In this document: positions 43,851 to 52,192 of the stretch, in pieces | How the letters are laid out: each line of letters starts with the position of its first letter | Position numbering within the stretch: position 1 is the first letter of the stretch | Source: DASXUL01 sp036504855 | Lineage (GTDB): Bacteria > Armatimonadota > DTGP01 > JAKQQT01 | Direction of reading: 5' to 3' | DNA length: 64,000 bases | Assembly (NCBI GenBank): GCA_036504855.1 | Contig: DASXUL010000181.1 | Coordinates: forward strand, 1-64,000 | The notes under the pieces: generated by a model | The model's database searches: none | Seen by the model: the letters and a program-made list of their open reading frames with translations, nothing else | What the model was told of the DNA's origin: nothing | Made by a program: the position numbers and the translations under genes

Positions 43851-43898
43851 GGAGGATGAACGATGAGCGCCGGAGCGGGCTCTCATCGTTCATCCTCC
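43851..43898 (-). promoter_or_regulatory. Perfect 17-bp hairpin between corrinoid protein gene and URO-D gene H
   Basis: GGAGGATGAACGATGAG (43851-43867) and CTCATCGTTCATCCTCC (43882-43898) are exact reverse complements around a 14-base loop. No T run follows on the minus strand. It starts 10 bases after the corrinoid protein stop and ends 22 bases before the H start. It may stabilise the upstream message or partly end transcription, giving more corrinoid protein than methyltransferases. Confidence 0.7.
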
Positions 43899-43907
43899 AT
43901 GCCGATA

Positions 43908-44537
43908 TTACTCGACCAGAGTCCGGGCGACGCGCACGGCGCCGCTGGCGGTGTCGCTGAACCCGTCCGCGCCGATTTCGTCCGCGAACTTCTGCGTAAC
44001 GGGGGCGCCGCCGACGATGATCTTCACGCTCCCGCGCACGCCGGCGCCGTCCAGAGCGTCGATGGTGGCCTTCATGCCCGGCATGGTGGTGGTGAGGAGC
44101 GCGGAGAGGGCAACCACCTTGGCGCCCTGGTCCTTCACGGCAGCCACGAACTTCTCGGGGGAGACGTCAACGCCAAGGTCGATCACTTCGAAGCCGCCGC
44201 CTTCCAGCATCGCGGCCACCAGGTTCTTGCCGATGTCGTGCAGGTCGCCCCGCACAGTTCCAATCGCAACGCGGCCGACGGGCTTGGCGCCCTGTTCGGC
44301 CAGCAGCGGACGGATCAGCATCAGCGCGCCCTTCATCGCCCGGGCGGCGATGAGCAGTTCCGGAACGAAGTACTCGTTGCTTTCGAAACGACGACCCACT
44401 TCGTCCATGGCGGGAATCAGGTAATCGCTGAGCAGGACCTGGGGGTCCACCTTCTCGGCGAGGGCTTGCTCCGTGAGTGTGCGCGTCGTGGGGGCGTCAC
44501 CCTCCAGCACGGCTTCATAGAGCGGTTGCAGGTTCAC
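43908..44537 (-). CDS. Corrinoid (B12)-binding methyl carrier protein, MtaC/MttC type
   Basis: This 209-residue cobalamin carrier is the hub of the island. An N-terminal helical cap (about 1-85; LLSDYLIPAMDEVGRRFES) precedes a Rossmann B12 domain with the base-off signature D-x-H-x-x-G at Asp98-Leu-His100-Asp-Ile-Gly103, where His100 would coordinate cobalt. Later blocks are GFEVIDLGVDVSPEKFVAA and LSALLTTTMPGMKATIDAL plus VKIIVGGAPV. The length and order match MtaC, MtbC and MttC. The GTG start follows AAAGGAA. It would receive methyl groups from unknown donors and pass them to homocysteine or another thiol. A hairpin follows the stop. Confidence 0.92.
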   Translation of the reverse strand: MNLQPLYEAVLEGDAPTTRTLTEQALAEKVDPQVLLSDYLIPAMDEVGRRFESNEYFVPELLIAARAMKGALMLIRPLLAEQGAKPVGRVAIGTVRGDLHDIGKNLVAAMLEGGGFEVIDLGVDVSPEKFVAAVKDQGAKVVALSALLTTTMPGMKATIDALDGAGVRGSVKIIVGGAPVTQKFADEIGADGFSDTASGAVRVARTLVE

Positions 44538-44722
44538 GGTGGGTTCCTTTCACTAGCCTTCGGCCGTCGCCAAACGGCGGTCCGCCGGAATGCAATCCGG
44601 CACGATGGTCGGGGCCACGCCCCATGACAACATGACCGCCAGGGCCTCCCTCAGACAACCCGGCGTCGCGGGCCCGTAAGCCGGGCCCGGCGCCGGGATC
44701 GCCGAGGAGGCGGCTCCCTCCG

Positions 44723-44986
44723 TTAGTCGCGCGGGAAACGTTCCGGATGCAGATCCGCGGCGCGAGACAGCAGCACTTCCATCTCCTCGCGCGGGTAGGC
44801 GTCTTCCACCGCGTCCACGGGGCAGTTCGCCGCGCACTGGGACGTCTCGAACATTCCGGCGCACTCCGTGCACTTGGTGGGGTCGATCACCATCACGTCG
44901 TCCGCCATGCTGATGCCTTCGTTCGGGCATTCCACCACACACGCTTCACACTGAATACAAAGATCGGGATTAATCGTTTTTGCCAT
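44723..44986 (-). CDS. 2[4Fe-4S] ferredoxin
   Basis: This small electron carrier has 87 residues. Cluster I ligands are Cys10, 13, 16 and Cys20 onward (CIQCEACVVEC); cluster II has the C-x2-C-x8-C-x3-C spacing (Cys39, 42, 51, 55) typical of the YfhL/Allochromatium-type low-potential ferredoxins. A C-terminal helix (REEMEVLLSRAADLHPERF) follows. AGGAGG precedes the ATG. As first gene of the island it could deliver low-potential electrons for reductive reactivation of Co(II) corrinoid, though the usual RamA-like activase is not in the window. A 185-base gap separates it from the corrinoid gene. Confidence 0.9.
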   Translation of the reverse strand: MAKTINPDLCIQCEACVVECPNEGISMADDVMVIDPTKCTECAGMFETSQCAANCPVDAVEDAYPREEMEVLLSRAADLHPERFPRD

Positions 44987-45276
44987 CGTCGGAGCCTCCT
45001 CGCTCCTGCCTTGGGGGCCGGACTCAGCGAACTGCCCGTTCACCCCTCTCTAGAATAAAGCTACCGCCAATCATTAGGGAACCGGGAAAATGGTCACATC
45101 AAATGCGACATCGGTACTACTTTCGCGGGGGAGGACGCCCTTCCCCCCCTGCGCCCGGGGCGGATGCCGGTCAAGCATTCCGTGCGGGCGCCGATATGTA
45201 GGCGTGGCTCGCGGCGCCTCGTGAGCCCGGCCGCCCGTTGCACTGAATGTCCCAAATTGTTCGGAAGAGGTAAGCC

Positions 45277-46764
45277 GTGGCGAGACAGGCCGTTGTCCCG
45301 ACGCTCGTTGAGCGCCCGTTCGAGATTGAGGAGCTGTTCTTCTCAACCACCGACAAGAAGGCGGTTATCCGCAGCGGCAACGGGGTCTTTGCCCGCGTCA
45401 GCGGCTACACCAGGGCCGAAGACCTAATCGGCAAACCGCACAACATCATCCGCCACCCGGATATGCCGCGTTCGGTATTCCGCGTCTTCTGGGATTTCCT
45501 GGAAGCCGGGGAGCCCGTTGCGGCGTACGTGAAGAACATGGCCGCGGACGGCGGGTTCTACTGGGTGATGGCCCTCGTGATTCCCACAGAGGCCGGCTAC
45601 CTCTCCATCCGCTTCAAGCCGTCCAGCCCCACTCTGAACCAGATTCAGGCGATCTACTCTCGCGTGCGGGCCATCGAACTCCAGCACGACGCCGACAACG
45701 AGGATCGCAAGCTAGGCATGGAACTGGGGGTTTCGGCGCTGCAGGACGCGATCCGCGAGCTTGGCTTCAGCGGCTACGACGCCCTCATGCAGACGGCGCT
45801 GGCGCGGGAGATGTCCAGCCGGGACGCGATCCTGAAGGCGCGAGCATCGGCCGGCGCTGCTATGGCCGTCCGCCGGGGTTCCACACAATCAGTGACCGCC
45901 GCCGCCAGCGCTCTGGAGCCGATGCTGGCCCATCTCCGGACCATCGCCCATCATCTGGAAGTCCTTTTCGCGGTGGTGGAAGCGTTCCTCGAGCTGAACG
46001 TACGGCTGACCGCCGAGGCTGCTTTCCTGTGGGAGATTGCCCGCAGCATCCGGCTGTTGTCGCTGAATGCACTCGTGCAGTGCACCCATCTGGGGGAAAC
46101 CGGCCAGTCCCTTGCGGTGATCGCGGCCCGCATGGCGAAGCTATCGGCGGAGAGCACGGAAACCATCGGCGAAACGGCGGAGGGCATTCGCGACCTGGTG
46201 GCGCTGCTCCGAGAGGCGGCGTTCATCATCACTTCGGCAAGGCTTCAGGCCGAGATGGCCGTGTTCTTCGTGGAAGAACTGCTCGCAGACCGGCAGACGC
46301 CATCCCCGGATAGCCAGCCCGAAGCGCTTCTGATGCGCACCGAGGACGATCTGGCGCTGTTGGTGGACACCATTTCGGAGAACGCCGCCCGCATCCTTGG
46401 GCAACTGCCCACTGTGAAGCGCCCGGTCTCTGCCCTGACGGCTCAGGCGGACCGTTTGGCCACCTCTCTACGCATGTTGGGGCAGATCCACATCGCGGGC
46501 AAGGTTGAGGCCGCCCGGGCGGACCACACCACGCAGTTCGCCGCTCTCTTCGAGCGCGTGCGCGGACAGGTATCCGACGCCCAGACCGAACTGATCGGCT
46601 TCTCGGATGTCACCCGCGCCCTGGCGAGCGACATCGCCCGCATAGAGGCCCCCGCCCGGTCCATCCAGGAAGCGATACGAAGCCTGGCTGCTACCCCATC
46701 GCGGCGCCTCGTCGAGACCGTTGCGCCGGCCCGTCTGCCCAAAGGCAGCAGAGTTGCCGCTTGA
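45277..46764 (+). CDS. Soluble PAS-domain sensor with degenerate chemoreceptor-like helical region
   Basis: This is a cytoplasmic sensor of 495 residues. Residues about 20-125 form an Aer-type PAS domain: LIGKPHNIIRHPDMPRSVF and VKNMAADGGFYWVMALVIP are close to the Aer redox/oxygen sensor consensus. No membrane helix follows. The rest is helical and resembles a methyl-accepting signalling rod, but the hairpin tip is altered (IRLLSLNALVQCTHLGETGQ in place of the usual NLLALNAAIEAARAGE). Binding to CheW/CheA is therefore doubtful. The GTG start follows GAGGT. No che genes are near. It may signal redox state, perhaps for the divergent corrinoid island 290 bases away. Confidence 0.75.
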   Translation: MARQAVVPTLVERPFEIEELFFSTTDKKAVIRSGNGVFARVSGYTRAEDLIGKPHNIIRHPDMPRSVFRVFWDFLEAGEPVAAYVKNMAADGGFYWVMALVIPTEAGYLSIRFKPSSPTLNQIQAIYSRVRAIELQHDADNEDRKLGMELGVSALQDAIRELGFSGYDALMQTALAREMSSRDAILKARASAGAAMAVRRGSTQSVTAAASALEPMLAHLRTIAHHLEVLFAVVEAFLELNVRLTAEAAFLWEIARSIRLLSLNALVQCTHLGETGQSLAVIAARMAKLSAESTETIGETAEGIRDLVALLREAAFIITSARLQAEMAVFFVEELLADRQTPSPDSQPEALLMRTEDDLALLVDTISENAARILGQLPTVKRPVSALTAQADRLATSLRMLGQIHIAGKVEAARADHTTQFAALFERVRGQVSDAQTELIGFSDVTRALASDIARIEAPARSIQEAIRSLAATPSRRLVETVAPARLPKGSRVAA

Positions 46765-46935
46765 GATCAGAGTGGCGGAGCGTGAGGACTGGCTGTCCGC
46801 TGAGCCCGCTCACATTGAACGGACCGCCAGACGCCGCCGCGTTGCGCGATGACGCCACTCCGACGCAATCCCTGCTGCCAGATTCCGCACCCGATGGACG
46901 ACTGCTACGGCTGGCGCGGCCATGCTGTCCGCCGG

Positions 46936-49245
46936 TTACCGCTTCGAGTAGCGCGAGATGCACAGGATCTCGGAGCCCTTCGGACTGATGCGGACCATGG
47001 CGCTGCCCTCCGCGGAGGGCAGGCGTTCCACGTCGGCGGACGAGCATTCCAGCGTGTCCAGGGTCAGGCCGCTGGGCACGCTGACGGCGATGCGGAACGG
47101 CCGCACGCGCGGCAGTTTCAGGCGAACCTTCAGCGCCCGGTACTTCGGCGTCCACGAAACGCCCTCCACGCAGCCGTTTCCTGCTCCCAGATTGATGTCC
47201 GTTCCGAGGAGCTGAGGGCGCTTTGTGTCCGGCGTAATAGCCAGTAGACGGGCGGATGCGGCCTCCACCGGCGTCGACAGGCGGCCGGATACGATGCCCA
47301 GGTAATCCCCGGAGAAGGCATCCCACACGTGCACCCTCCGAGAGGGCGCTAAGCCAGCGAGCGTTGCGGGCGTGATGTCGCGCGCTGCGGTCGCATCCGT
47401 CCAGTTGAACACGGCGGCCACGGTCAGCGGCGCTGCGGGGAGGGCGTTGGGAACCGTCCATATGGACGGCGGATCGTCGGACCCGGCGGACGGTGTCCAG
47501 AGGTCGTCTATCCTGAGGCCCGGCCGGACGGCGGCTGGGATCGCCATGTGGAGGAGCGCCGCGCGGTCGGCCGGGGTATCGGCCAGATTGCCGGTGGCCA
47601 GCGCGAGCCCGGCGGTGAGGCCGGCCGAGGCCGTCCATGCGCGCGCCTGACCCTCCGTGAGTGGGGGACGGACCACGAGGGCATCCGGGTCGTTCTGCCA
47701 CCAGACGTTGTGCATCCACTGGCGCGCCGCCACATTGCGGGCGGCGGCTTTGATGCCCGGCCAGCCAGTGGACACGTCTGGCCCGATGCGGTTGCCGTTC
47801 ACCAGGCCGATGGTGGGGCCGATGGGGGCGCCGCAGCCGAGGATATAGGCCTTCGGCCCCGCCCCCTGGCGGATGGCCTTCAGCGCGGCGCGGTAGGCTT
47901 CCACGGGCGTGCCAGGCCCGCGCGGCAGCGTGTTGGGCGAAAGCGGGTAGTAGAGGAAGTCGATCTTCAGGTAGTCGTAACCCCATTCGCGGGTGGCCTT
48001 GCGGAAGAGCGTCCAGAGCCAAGAGCGAACGGCCGGCAGGCTGGGGTCGAGGCTGTACACGTCGCCGCCCCATCCGGCGTTGGTCCACATTTTCGCCGGA
48101 GTTCCATCCTCCCCCTTCAGCAGCCAGTCCGGATGATCGCGGTAGACGGTTGAACCGGCGCTTACCGCGAAAGGCGCAATCCAGAGTCCGGCGCGGTAGC
48201 CGCGATCGTGGATGCGGTCGGTTAGCCAGCGGTGTCCGTGCGGGAACTTGGCGTTAACGTCCCAGTCGCCGGCAGCTTGTTGAAACCCGTCATCCAACTG
48301 GATGACGCGGAGCGCCTTCGGCCCGAATTCCGCGGCGGCGGCGGTGAGATTCGCGAGAACATCATCTTCGCGGATGTCGCCGTAGTACCCGTACCAACTG
48401 CACCAGCCCGATGGGGCCGGCCACGCCTGGAAGGCCGGAGCGGGATCCATCACGTTGGTGAACACCTTGGCGGCGGCGGCATACTGCTTCAGCAGCGTGT
48501 TAACGCTGGCGCCGAAGGCCAGATAGAGGGCATCCAGCGGGGCGCCATCCGCCCTGGCGGGGACGCTCAGCCGCCGCAGGTCCTCGGCGTCCGTGAGGGC
48601 GGCGGAGCCCGATGCGTCGAACGCGGCGTGGAACGAGTTGAGCCCCACCACGCTGGAGAGGTAGCCGGCCAGGAAGGAATGGGGGCTCCCCTTGGCGGCG
48701 ACCACCCACCATGAGAGGTTGTCGGTCCCGGTTGTCACCGGGGCCACCCGAGAGGCATCCCACCCCTGGTAGCCGTTCAGGAGAACGGCGCTGGCATTGC
48801 GCGCTCCCGCCAGTCGGGCGCCTCCCAGCAGGCTCACGGACTTCAGCGTTAGGCCGTTTGAGCGGGCGTAGACCACCGGCAGCAGGGTGACTGCCGACGG
48901 CAGGCGCTTTGCGTCCAGCCACTGAACCACGATCAGCAGCTTCAGGTCATCGGCCATCAGAGTGATGGAGTGTCCGTCGGCGGAGCGGCCGATCGATCTC
49001 CAGGCCACGCTGGAGCCATCGGACCGAGTGGCCGTTGGCCGGGCGCCCGTTACAAGCGGCAGGTATTTGCCGCCGCGGAGCTCATCCAGACTCCAGGTCA
49101 TCTCGCTGGGCGACACCGTGACGCGCATTGGCGCCGGCGCGGCGGCGGGCTTCGTCGGCGCGGGATGCGGGCGGGCATGGCGCCGCCGCGCGGCGGTAGG
49201 CGAGCCAACCAGAAGCGGGATCAGGAGCATCAGGGCGGATCGCAT
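46936..49245 (-). CDS. Secreted GH36-type alpha-galactosidase
   Basis: This is an exported alpha-galactosidase of 769 residues in clan GH-D. The catalytic nucleophile is Asp429 in YDYLKIDFLYY and the acid/base is Asp490 in IGPDVSTGWPG. Other barrel blocks are GWCSWYGYYGDI, VIQLDDGFQQAAGDWDVN and RAGLWIAPFAV. The N-terminal beta-sandwich carries GYQGWDASRVAPV. Signal peptide MRSALMLLIPLLVGSPTAA begins at the ATG at 49245, which has GGAGG close upstream. The gene follows an acyltransferase gene by 19 bases. It probably releases galactose from plant galactomannans or raffinose-type sugars. Confidence 0.85.
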   Translation of the reverse strand: MRSALMLLIPLLVGSPTAARRRHARPHPAPTKPAAAPAPMRVTVSPSEMTWSLDELRGGKYLPLVTGARPTATRSDGSSVAWRSIGRSADGHSITLMADDLKLLIVVQWLDAKRLPSAVTLLPVVYARSNGLTLKSVSLLGGARLAGARNASAVLLNGYQGWDASRVAPVTTGTDNLSWWVVAAKGSPHSFLAGYLSSVVGLNSFHAAFDASGSAALTDAEDLRRLSVPARADGAPLDALYLAFGASVNTLLKQYAAAAKVFTNVMDPAPAFQAWPAPSGWCSWYGYYGDIREDDVLANLTAAAAEFGPKALRVIQLDDGFQQAAGDWDVNAKFPHGHRWLTDRIHDRGYRAGLWIAPFAVSAGSTVYRDHPDWLLKGEDGTPAKMWTNAGWGGDVYSLDPSLPAVRSWLWTLFRKATREWGYDYLKIDFLYYPLSPNTLPRGPGTPVEAYRAALKAIRQGAGPKAYILGCGAPIGPTIGLVNGNRIGPDVSTGWPGIKAAARNVAARQWMHNVWWQNDPDALVVRPPLTEGQARAWTASAGLTAGLALATGNLADTPADRAALLHMAIPAAVRPGLRIDDLWTPSAGSDDPPSIWTVPNALPAAPLTVAAVFNWTDATAARDITPATLAGLAPSRRVHVWDAFSGDYLGIVSGRLSTPVEAASARLLAITPDTKRPQLLGTDINLGAGNGCVEGVSWTPKYRALKVRLKLPRVRPFRIAVSVPSGLTLDTLECSSADVERLPSAEGSAMVRISPKGSEILCISRYSKR

Positions 49246-49264
49246 CGGGCATCCTCCGGGCAAA

Positions 49265-49960
49265 CTAGCCGGCCTCGCCGCCCCCGCACAGAGGGGCCTT
49301 CACGGGCTCGCCGCGGCCATCCGGGCCGGGCTCCAGAGGGGGCAGGTTTTCCGTGTAGCGCTTGCGGATCTCGGCCGGGTTTCCGGCGATGAGGAGGCCG
49401 CAATCCTCCTGCGCGAAGCGGCGCGACACAACGCTGCCGGCGCCGATCATGGTTCTGTCGGGGATGTCACAGCCCACAAGCTGGCAGACTGCGCCCACGT
49501 ATACGTAGCGGCCGAGGCGCACGGAGATGGGGTAGGCCTCGTAACCCGAGGGGGCGAACCGAAGCGAGTGCGTCCAGAACGAGGTTCCGCCGCCGCCCAC
49601 CACGCTGTGATGACCGATCTCAATGTCGTGGGAGGCATCGAAGAAGTGATAGGCCATGATATGGGAGTGATGCCCGAGAACGAACCGGCTGTGGAACCTC
49701 TCGTCCGGGTGAGGATAGCCGATGATTCGGTTGTTCTGCGCCATCAGCGCGCCGTCCCCGATATGCAGCGTCTTCAGGCTTCGGATGATGTTCAAACGGC
49801 CGATGAACACGTCATCGCCGATGAACACGTTCTCGGCATCGATGAACGAGAGGCCGATGCGGGTCCGCTGGCCGATGTGCCAGCCGAATACCTTTCGGTA
49901 GATAGCGTACTTCAGGAACCGCGGCGATAGCGCGGCGATGAGCAGCAGTATTTTACGCAT
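49265..49960 (-). CDS. Hexapeptide-repeat (left-handed beta-helix) acyltransferase
   Basis: This 231-residue protein has the acetyltransferase-type left-handed beta-helix. Hexapeptide rungs are visible in FIDAENVFIGDDVFIGRLNI, LHIGDGALMAQNNRIIG, DIEIGHHSVVGGGGTSFWTH and IPDRTMIGAGSVVSRRF, closing with GLLIAGNPAEIRKRY. An N-terminal hydrophobic helix (MRKILLLIAALSPRFLKYAI) suggests membrane association. Members usually acetylate sugars of surface polysaccharide. The ATG at 49960 lacks a close ribosome site; an in-frame ATG at 50029 is an alternative. It is 19 bases upstream of the GH36 gene in the same direction. Confidence 0.78.
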   Translation of the reverse strand: MRKILLLIAALSPRFLKYAIYRKVFGWHIGQRTRIGLSFIDAENVFIGDDVFIGRLNIIRSLKTLHIGDGALMAQNNRIIGYPHPDERFHSRFVLGHHSHIMAYHFFDASHDIEIGHHSVVGGGGTSFWTHSLRFAPSGYEAYPISVRLGRYVYVGAVCQLVGCDIPDRTMIGAGSVVSRRFAQEDCGLLIAGNPAEIRKRYTENLPPLEPGPDGRGEPVKAPLCGGGEAG

Positions 49961-50107
49961 AGCCGAGACGCACGCCCTCCGCAGGCGGGTAGACAAGACA
50001 GGCGCAGGATCCTGTGCCTCCATTATAGCGACGGCGCGGAGGGCCTTCCTGTCTCCGGGACAGCCGGGAGGGGGCGCAGCCTTCTGCGTCACCTCCCGGC
50101 TGTCGAT

Positions 50108-51958
50108 TCAGGCAACCGCTTCCGCGGCGATCTCGCGGCCAAGCACCGGGCGTGTCGCAAGGCGCGGCGCCGATACCATCCTCACCCATCGCGGCGCGCT
50201 ATCCAGCAGCACGACGGCGACGAGCGCCAGCATTGCCAGCGTGAGCGCCTCCGGCACGGTCTGCCCCTTGGCGATATAGCCCCGGACGTTCATCACGCCG
50301 GCGGCGACAACGGTGACGGTGAGGAAACAGAGCGGCAGGAATGGGATCAACGCGTAGCGGCGCTTCGGCGCGTAGCGCAGCAGGAGGGTGACGCCGATGG
50401 CGAGGCTCAGAACGCCCAAAAGCTGGTTGGCCACCCCGAACATCGGCCAGATGGTGGCGATGCCATTGTTCCAGACCAGGTAGCCCCAGCCGAACGAGAT
50501 GATGGCGCTTCCGAACAGGATGCCCGGCATCCAGTTCGTGCGCCCCAGCGGCTTGTACGCCGCGCCCATCAGCTCCTGCACGATGAACCGGGCGACGCGG
50601 GTGCCGGTGTCGATCGTGGTGAGAATGAACATCGCCTCGAACACGATGGCGAAGTTGTACCAGAAGGCGGCGAGGCCGCTCATGAATGGCAGCTTGGCGA
50701 AGACGCTGGCCATCCCGACGGCCAGCGTAACCCCGCCGCCCGGCCGGCCGCCCACGTTCGCTCGCACCATGTGCGAGAGGTGAGAGAGATCCTGCGCCTG
50801 GAAAGCGGGTCCGTATTTCGCCACGAGGGCCTGGGCGCTGTAACCGGCGGCGTGATAGGCGCGCGGATCGATGTTGATGTTGTAGTAATCGGCCGGGTGC
50901 AGCGAGCACGCCGCCACCAACGCGAGGAGCGCCACCAGCGCTTCAATGAGCATCGCTCCGTAGGAAATCGGCAGGATCTCGCGTTCGTTGCCGATCATCT
51001 TCGGCGTGGTGCCGCTGGCGATGAGGGCGTGAAAACCGGATATGGCCCCGCACATGATGATCAGGCTGACGTACGGCCACACCGGGCCGGCGAAGATTGG
51101 GCCGCCGCCGTGGATGTAGGGCGTCACCATGGGCATGCGCATCGTGGGGTGCACCAGAATCACGCCAACCGCCAGCAGGCCCACCACGCCGAGCTTCATG
51201 TAGGTGGACAGGTAATCGCGCGGGCAGAGCAGCATCCAGACGGGGAGCACCGCGGCCACGAAGCCGTAGAGCGGCAACAGCACCGTGAGCGTCTTCTCGG
51301 AGTAGCGGAACCAACTGCCCATGGCGCTCTGCTCCACATAGCTGCCCGCGATGAGCGCGGCGAACAGCAGGGTGACGCCGATGATGCTGGCGCCCTTCAC
51401 ATCGCCGGGCCGGAACCGGTAGAGCCACTGGCCCATCAGGAGGGCGATCGGGATGGTGGCGATGATGGTGAAAGTGCCCCATGGCGAGCCGTGCAGGGCG
51501 TTGACCACCACCGTGCCCAGCCCGGCAAGGGCAACCACCATGATGAACAGAACGGCGAAGGCGGTGGCCCAGCCTGCCACGGGGCCCACCTGCTCGCGGG
51601 CGATCTGGCCAAGCCCGTCGCCCTTCTGGCGCACGGAGGCCCAGAGGATCAGCATGTCCTGGATGGCGCCGGCGAACACCGCGCCAACCAGGATCCAGAG
51701 AGCGCATGGCCCCCAGCCGAACTGGGCGGCCAGAACGGGGCCGATCAGCGGTCCGGCGCCGGCGATGGCGGCGAAGTGGTGTCCAAACAGCACCAGGCGG
51801 TTCGTGGGGTGAAAGTCGCGACCGTCGTTGAACTGATGAGCGGGCGTGGCCCGTCCCTCATCGAGAACCAGCACTTTTGCGGCGACAAACGCGCCGTAGT
51901 ACCGGTACGCCAGCAACAGAACGCATATCGCCACGGCCATCAAGGCCAAGGTATTCAT
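50108..51958 (-). CDS. cstA: Carbon starvation protein A, peptide/pyruvate transporter
   Basis: This is a membrane transporter of 616 residues with about 15 hydrophobic helices. The N-terminal block RYYGAFVAAKVLVLDEGRAT and HPTNRLVLFGHHFAAIAGAGPLIGP are diagnostic of CstA. Further blocks are GAISGFHALIASGTTPKMI and ALFVLTTIDTGTR-like FILTTIDTGTRVARF. In enterobacteria CstA takes up peptides or pyruvate when carbon is short. GGAGGAGCC precedes the ATG. It is probably monocistronic or followed by the acyltransferase gene after 147 bases. Confidence 0.93.
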   Translation of the reverse strand: MNTLALMAVAICVLLLAYRYYGAFVAAKVLVLDEGRATPAHQFNDGRDFHPTNRLVLFGHHFAAIAGAGPLIGPVLAAQFGWGPCALWILVGAVFAGAIQDMLILWASVRQKGDGLGQIAREQVGPVAGWATAFAVLFIMVVALAGLGTVVVNALHGSPWGTFTIIATIPIALLMGQWLYRFRPGDVKGASIIGVTLLFAALIAGSYVEQSAMGSWFRYSEKTLTVLLPLYGFVAAVLPVWMLLCPRDYLSTYMKLGVVGLLAVGVILVHPTMRMPMVTPYIHGGGPIFAGPVWPYVSLIIMCGAISGFHALIASGTTPKMIGNEREILPISYGAMLIEALVALLALVAACSLHPADYYNINIDPRAYHAAGYSAQALVAKYGPAFQAQDLSHLSHMVRANVGGRPGGGVTLAVGMASVFAKLPFMSGLAAFWYNFAIVFEAMFILTTIDTGTRVARFIVQELMGAAYKPLGRTNWMPGILFGSAIISFGWGYLVWNNGIATIWPMFGVANQLLGVLSLAIGVTLLLRYAPKRRYALIPFLPLCFLTVTVVAAGVMNVRGYIAKGQTVPEALTLAMLALVAVVLLDSAPRWVRMVSAPRLATRPVLGREIAAEAVA

Positions 51959-52192
51959 GAGGCTCCTCCCGGGGAAGCGTCCCCGACTCCATCCGGTGAA
52001 ACAGACGAAGGATGTCTCATTTTGCCAACTCGGCTATGCGGATTGCCAAATGGCCCGGCCGGCGGCCGTGCCCTGTTCCCGCGTCACATGACCGCGCCTC
52101 TCCACGTCACCTTTCGTTCCTCAGGGTGACGTGTTAGGAGGGCCTGCCTCTCCGCTGGCGGCTGACGGCTGAGCACTGACGGCTGATACCCC

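Noticed and set aside
44660..44697. GC-rich hairpin between ferredoxin and corrinoid genes as terminator
   Set aside because: The stem around CGGGCCC is imperfect and such self-pairing is frequent by chance at this base composition; no U run follows.
44987..45276. Cobalamin riboswitch upstream of the ferredoxin/corrinoid island
   Set aside because: I looked for the B12-box core (GCCACTG) and a long structured leader on the minus strand and did not find them by eye. A covariance-model search would settle it.
50771..52129. 452-codon plus-strand frame opposite cstA
   Set aside because: CstA on the other strand is unmistakable; the forward product is His/Gln/Gly-rich shadow sequence.
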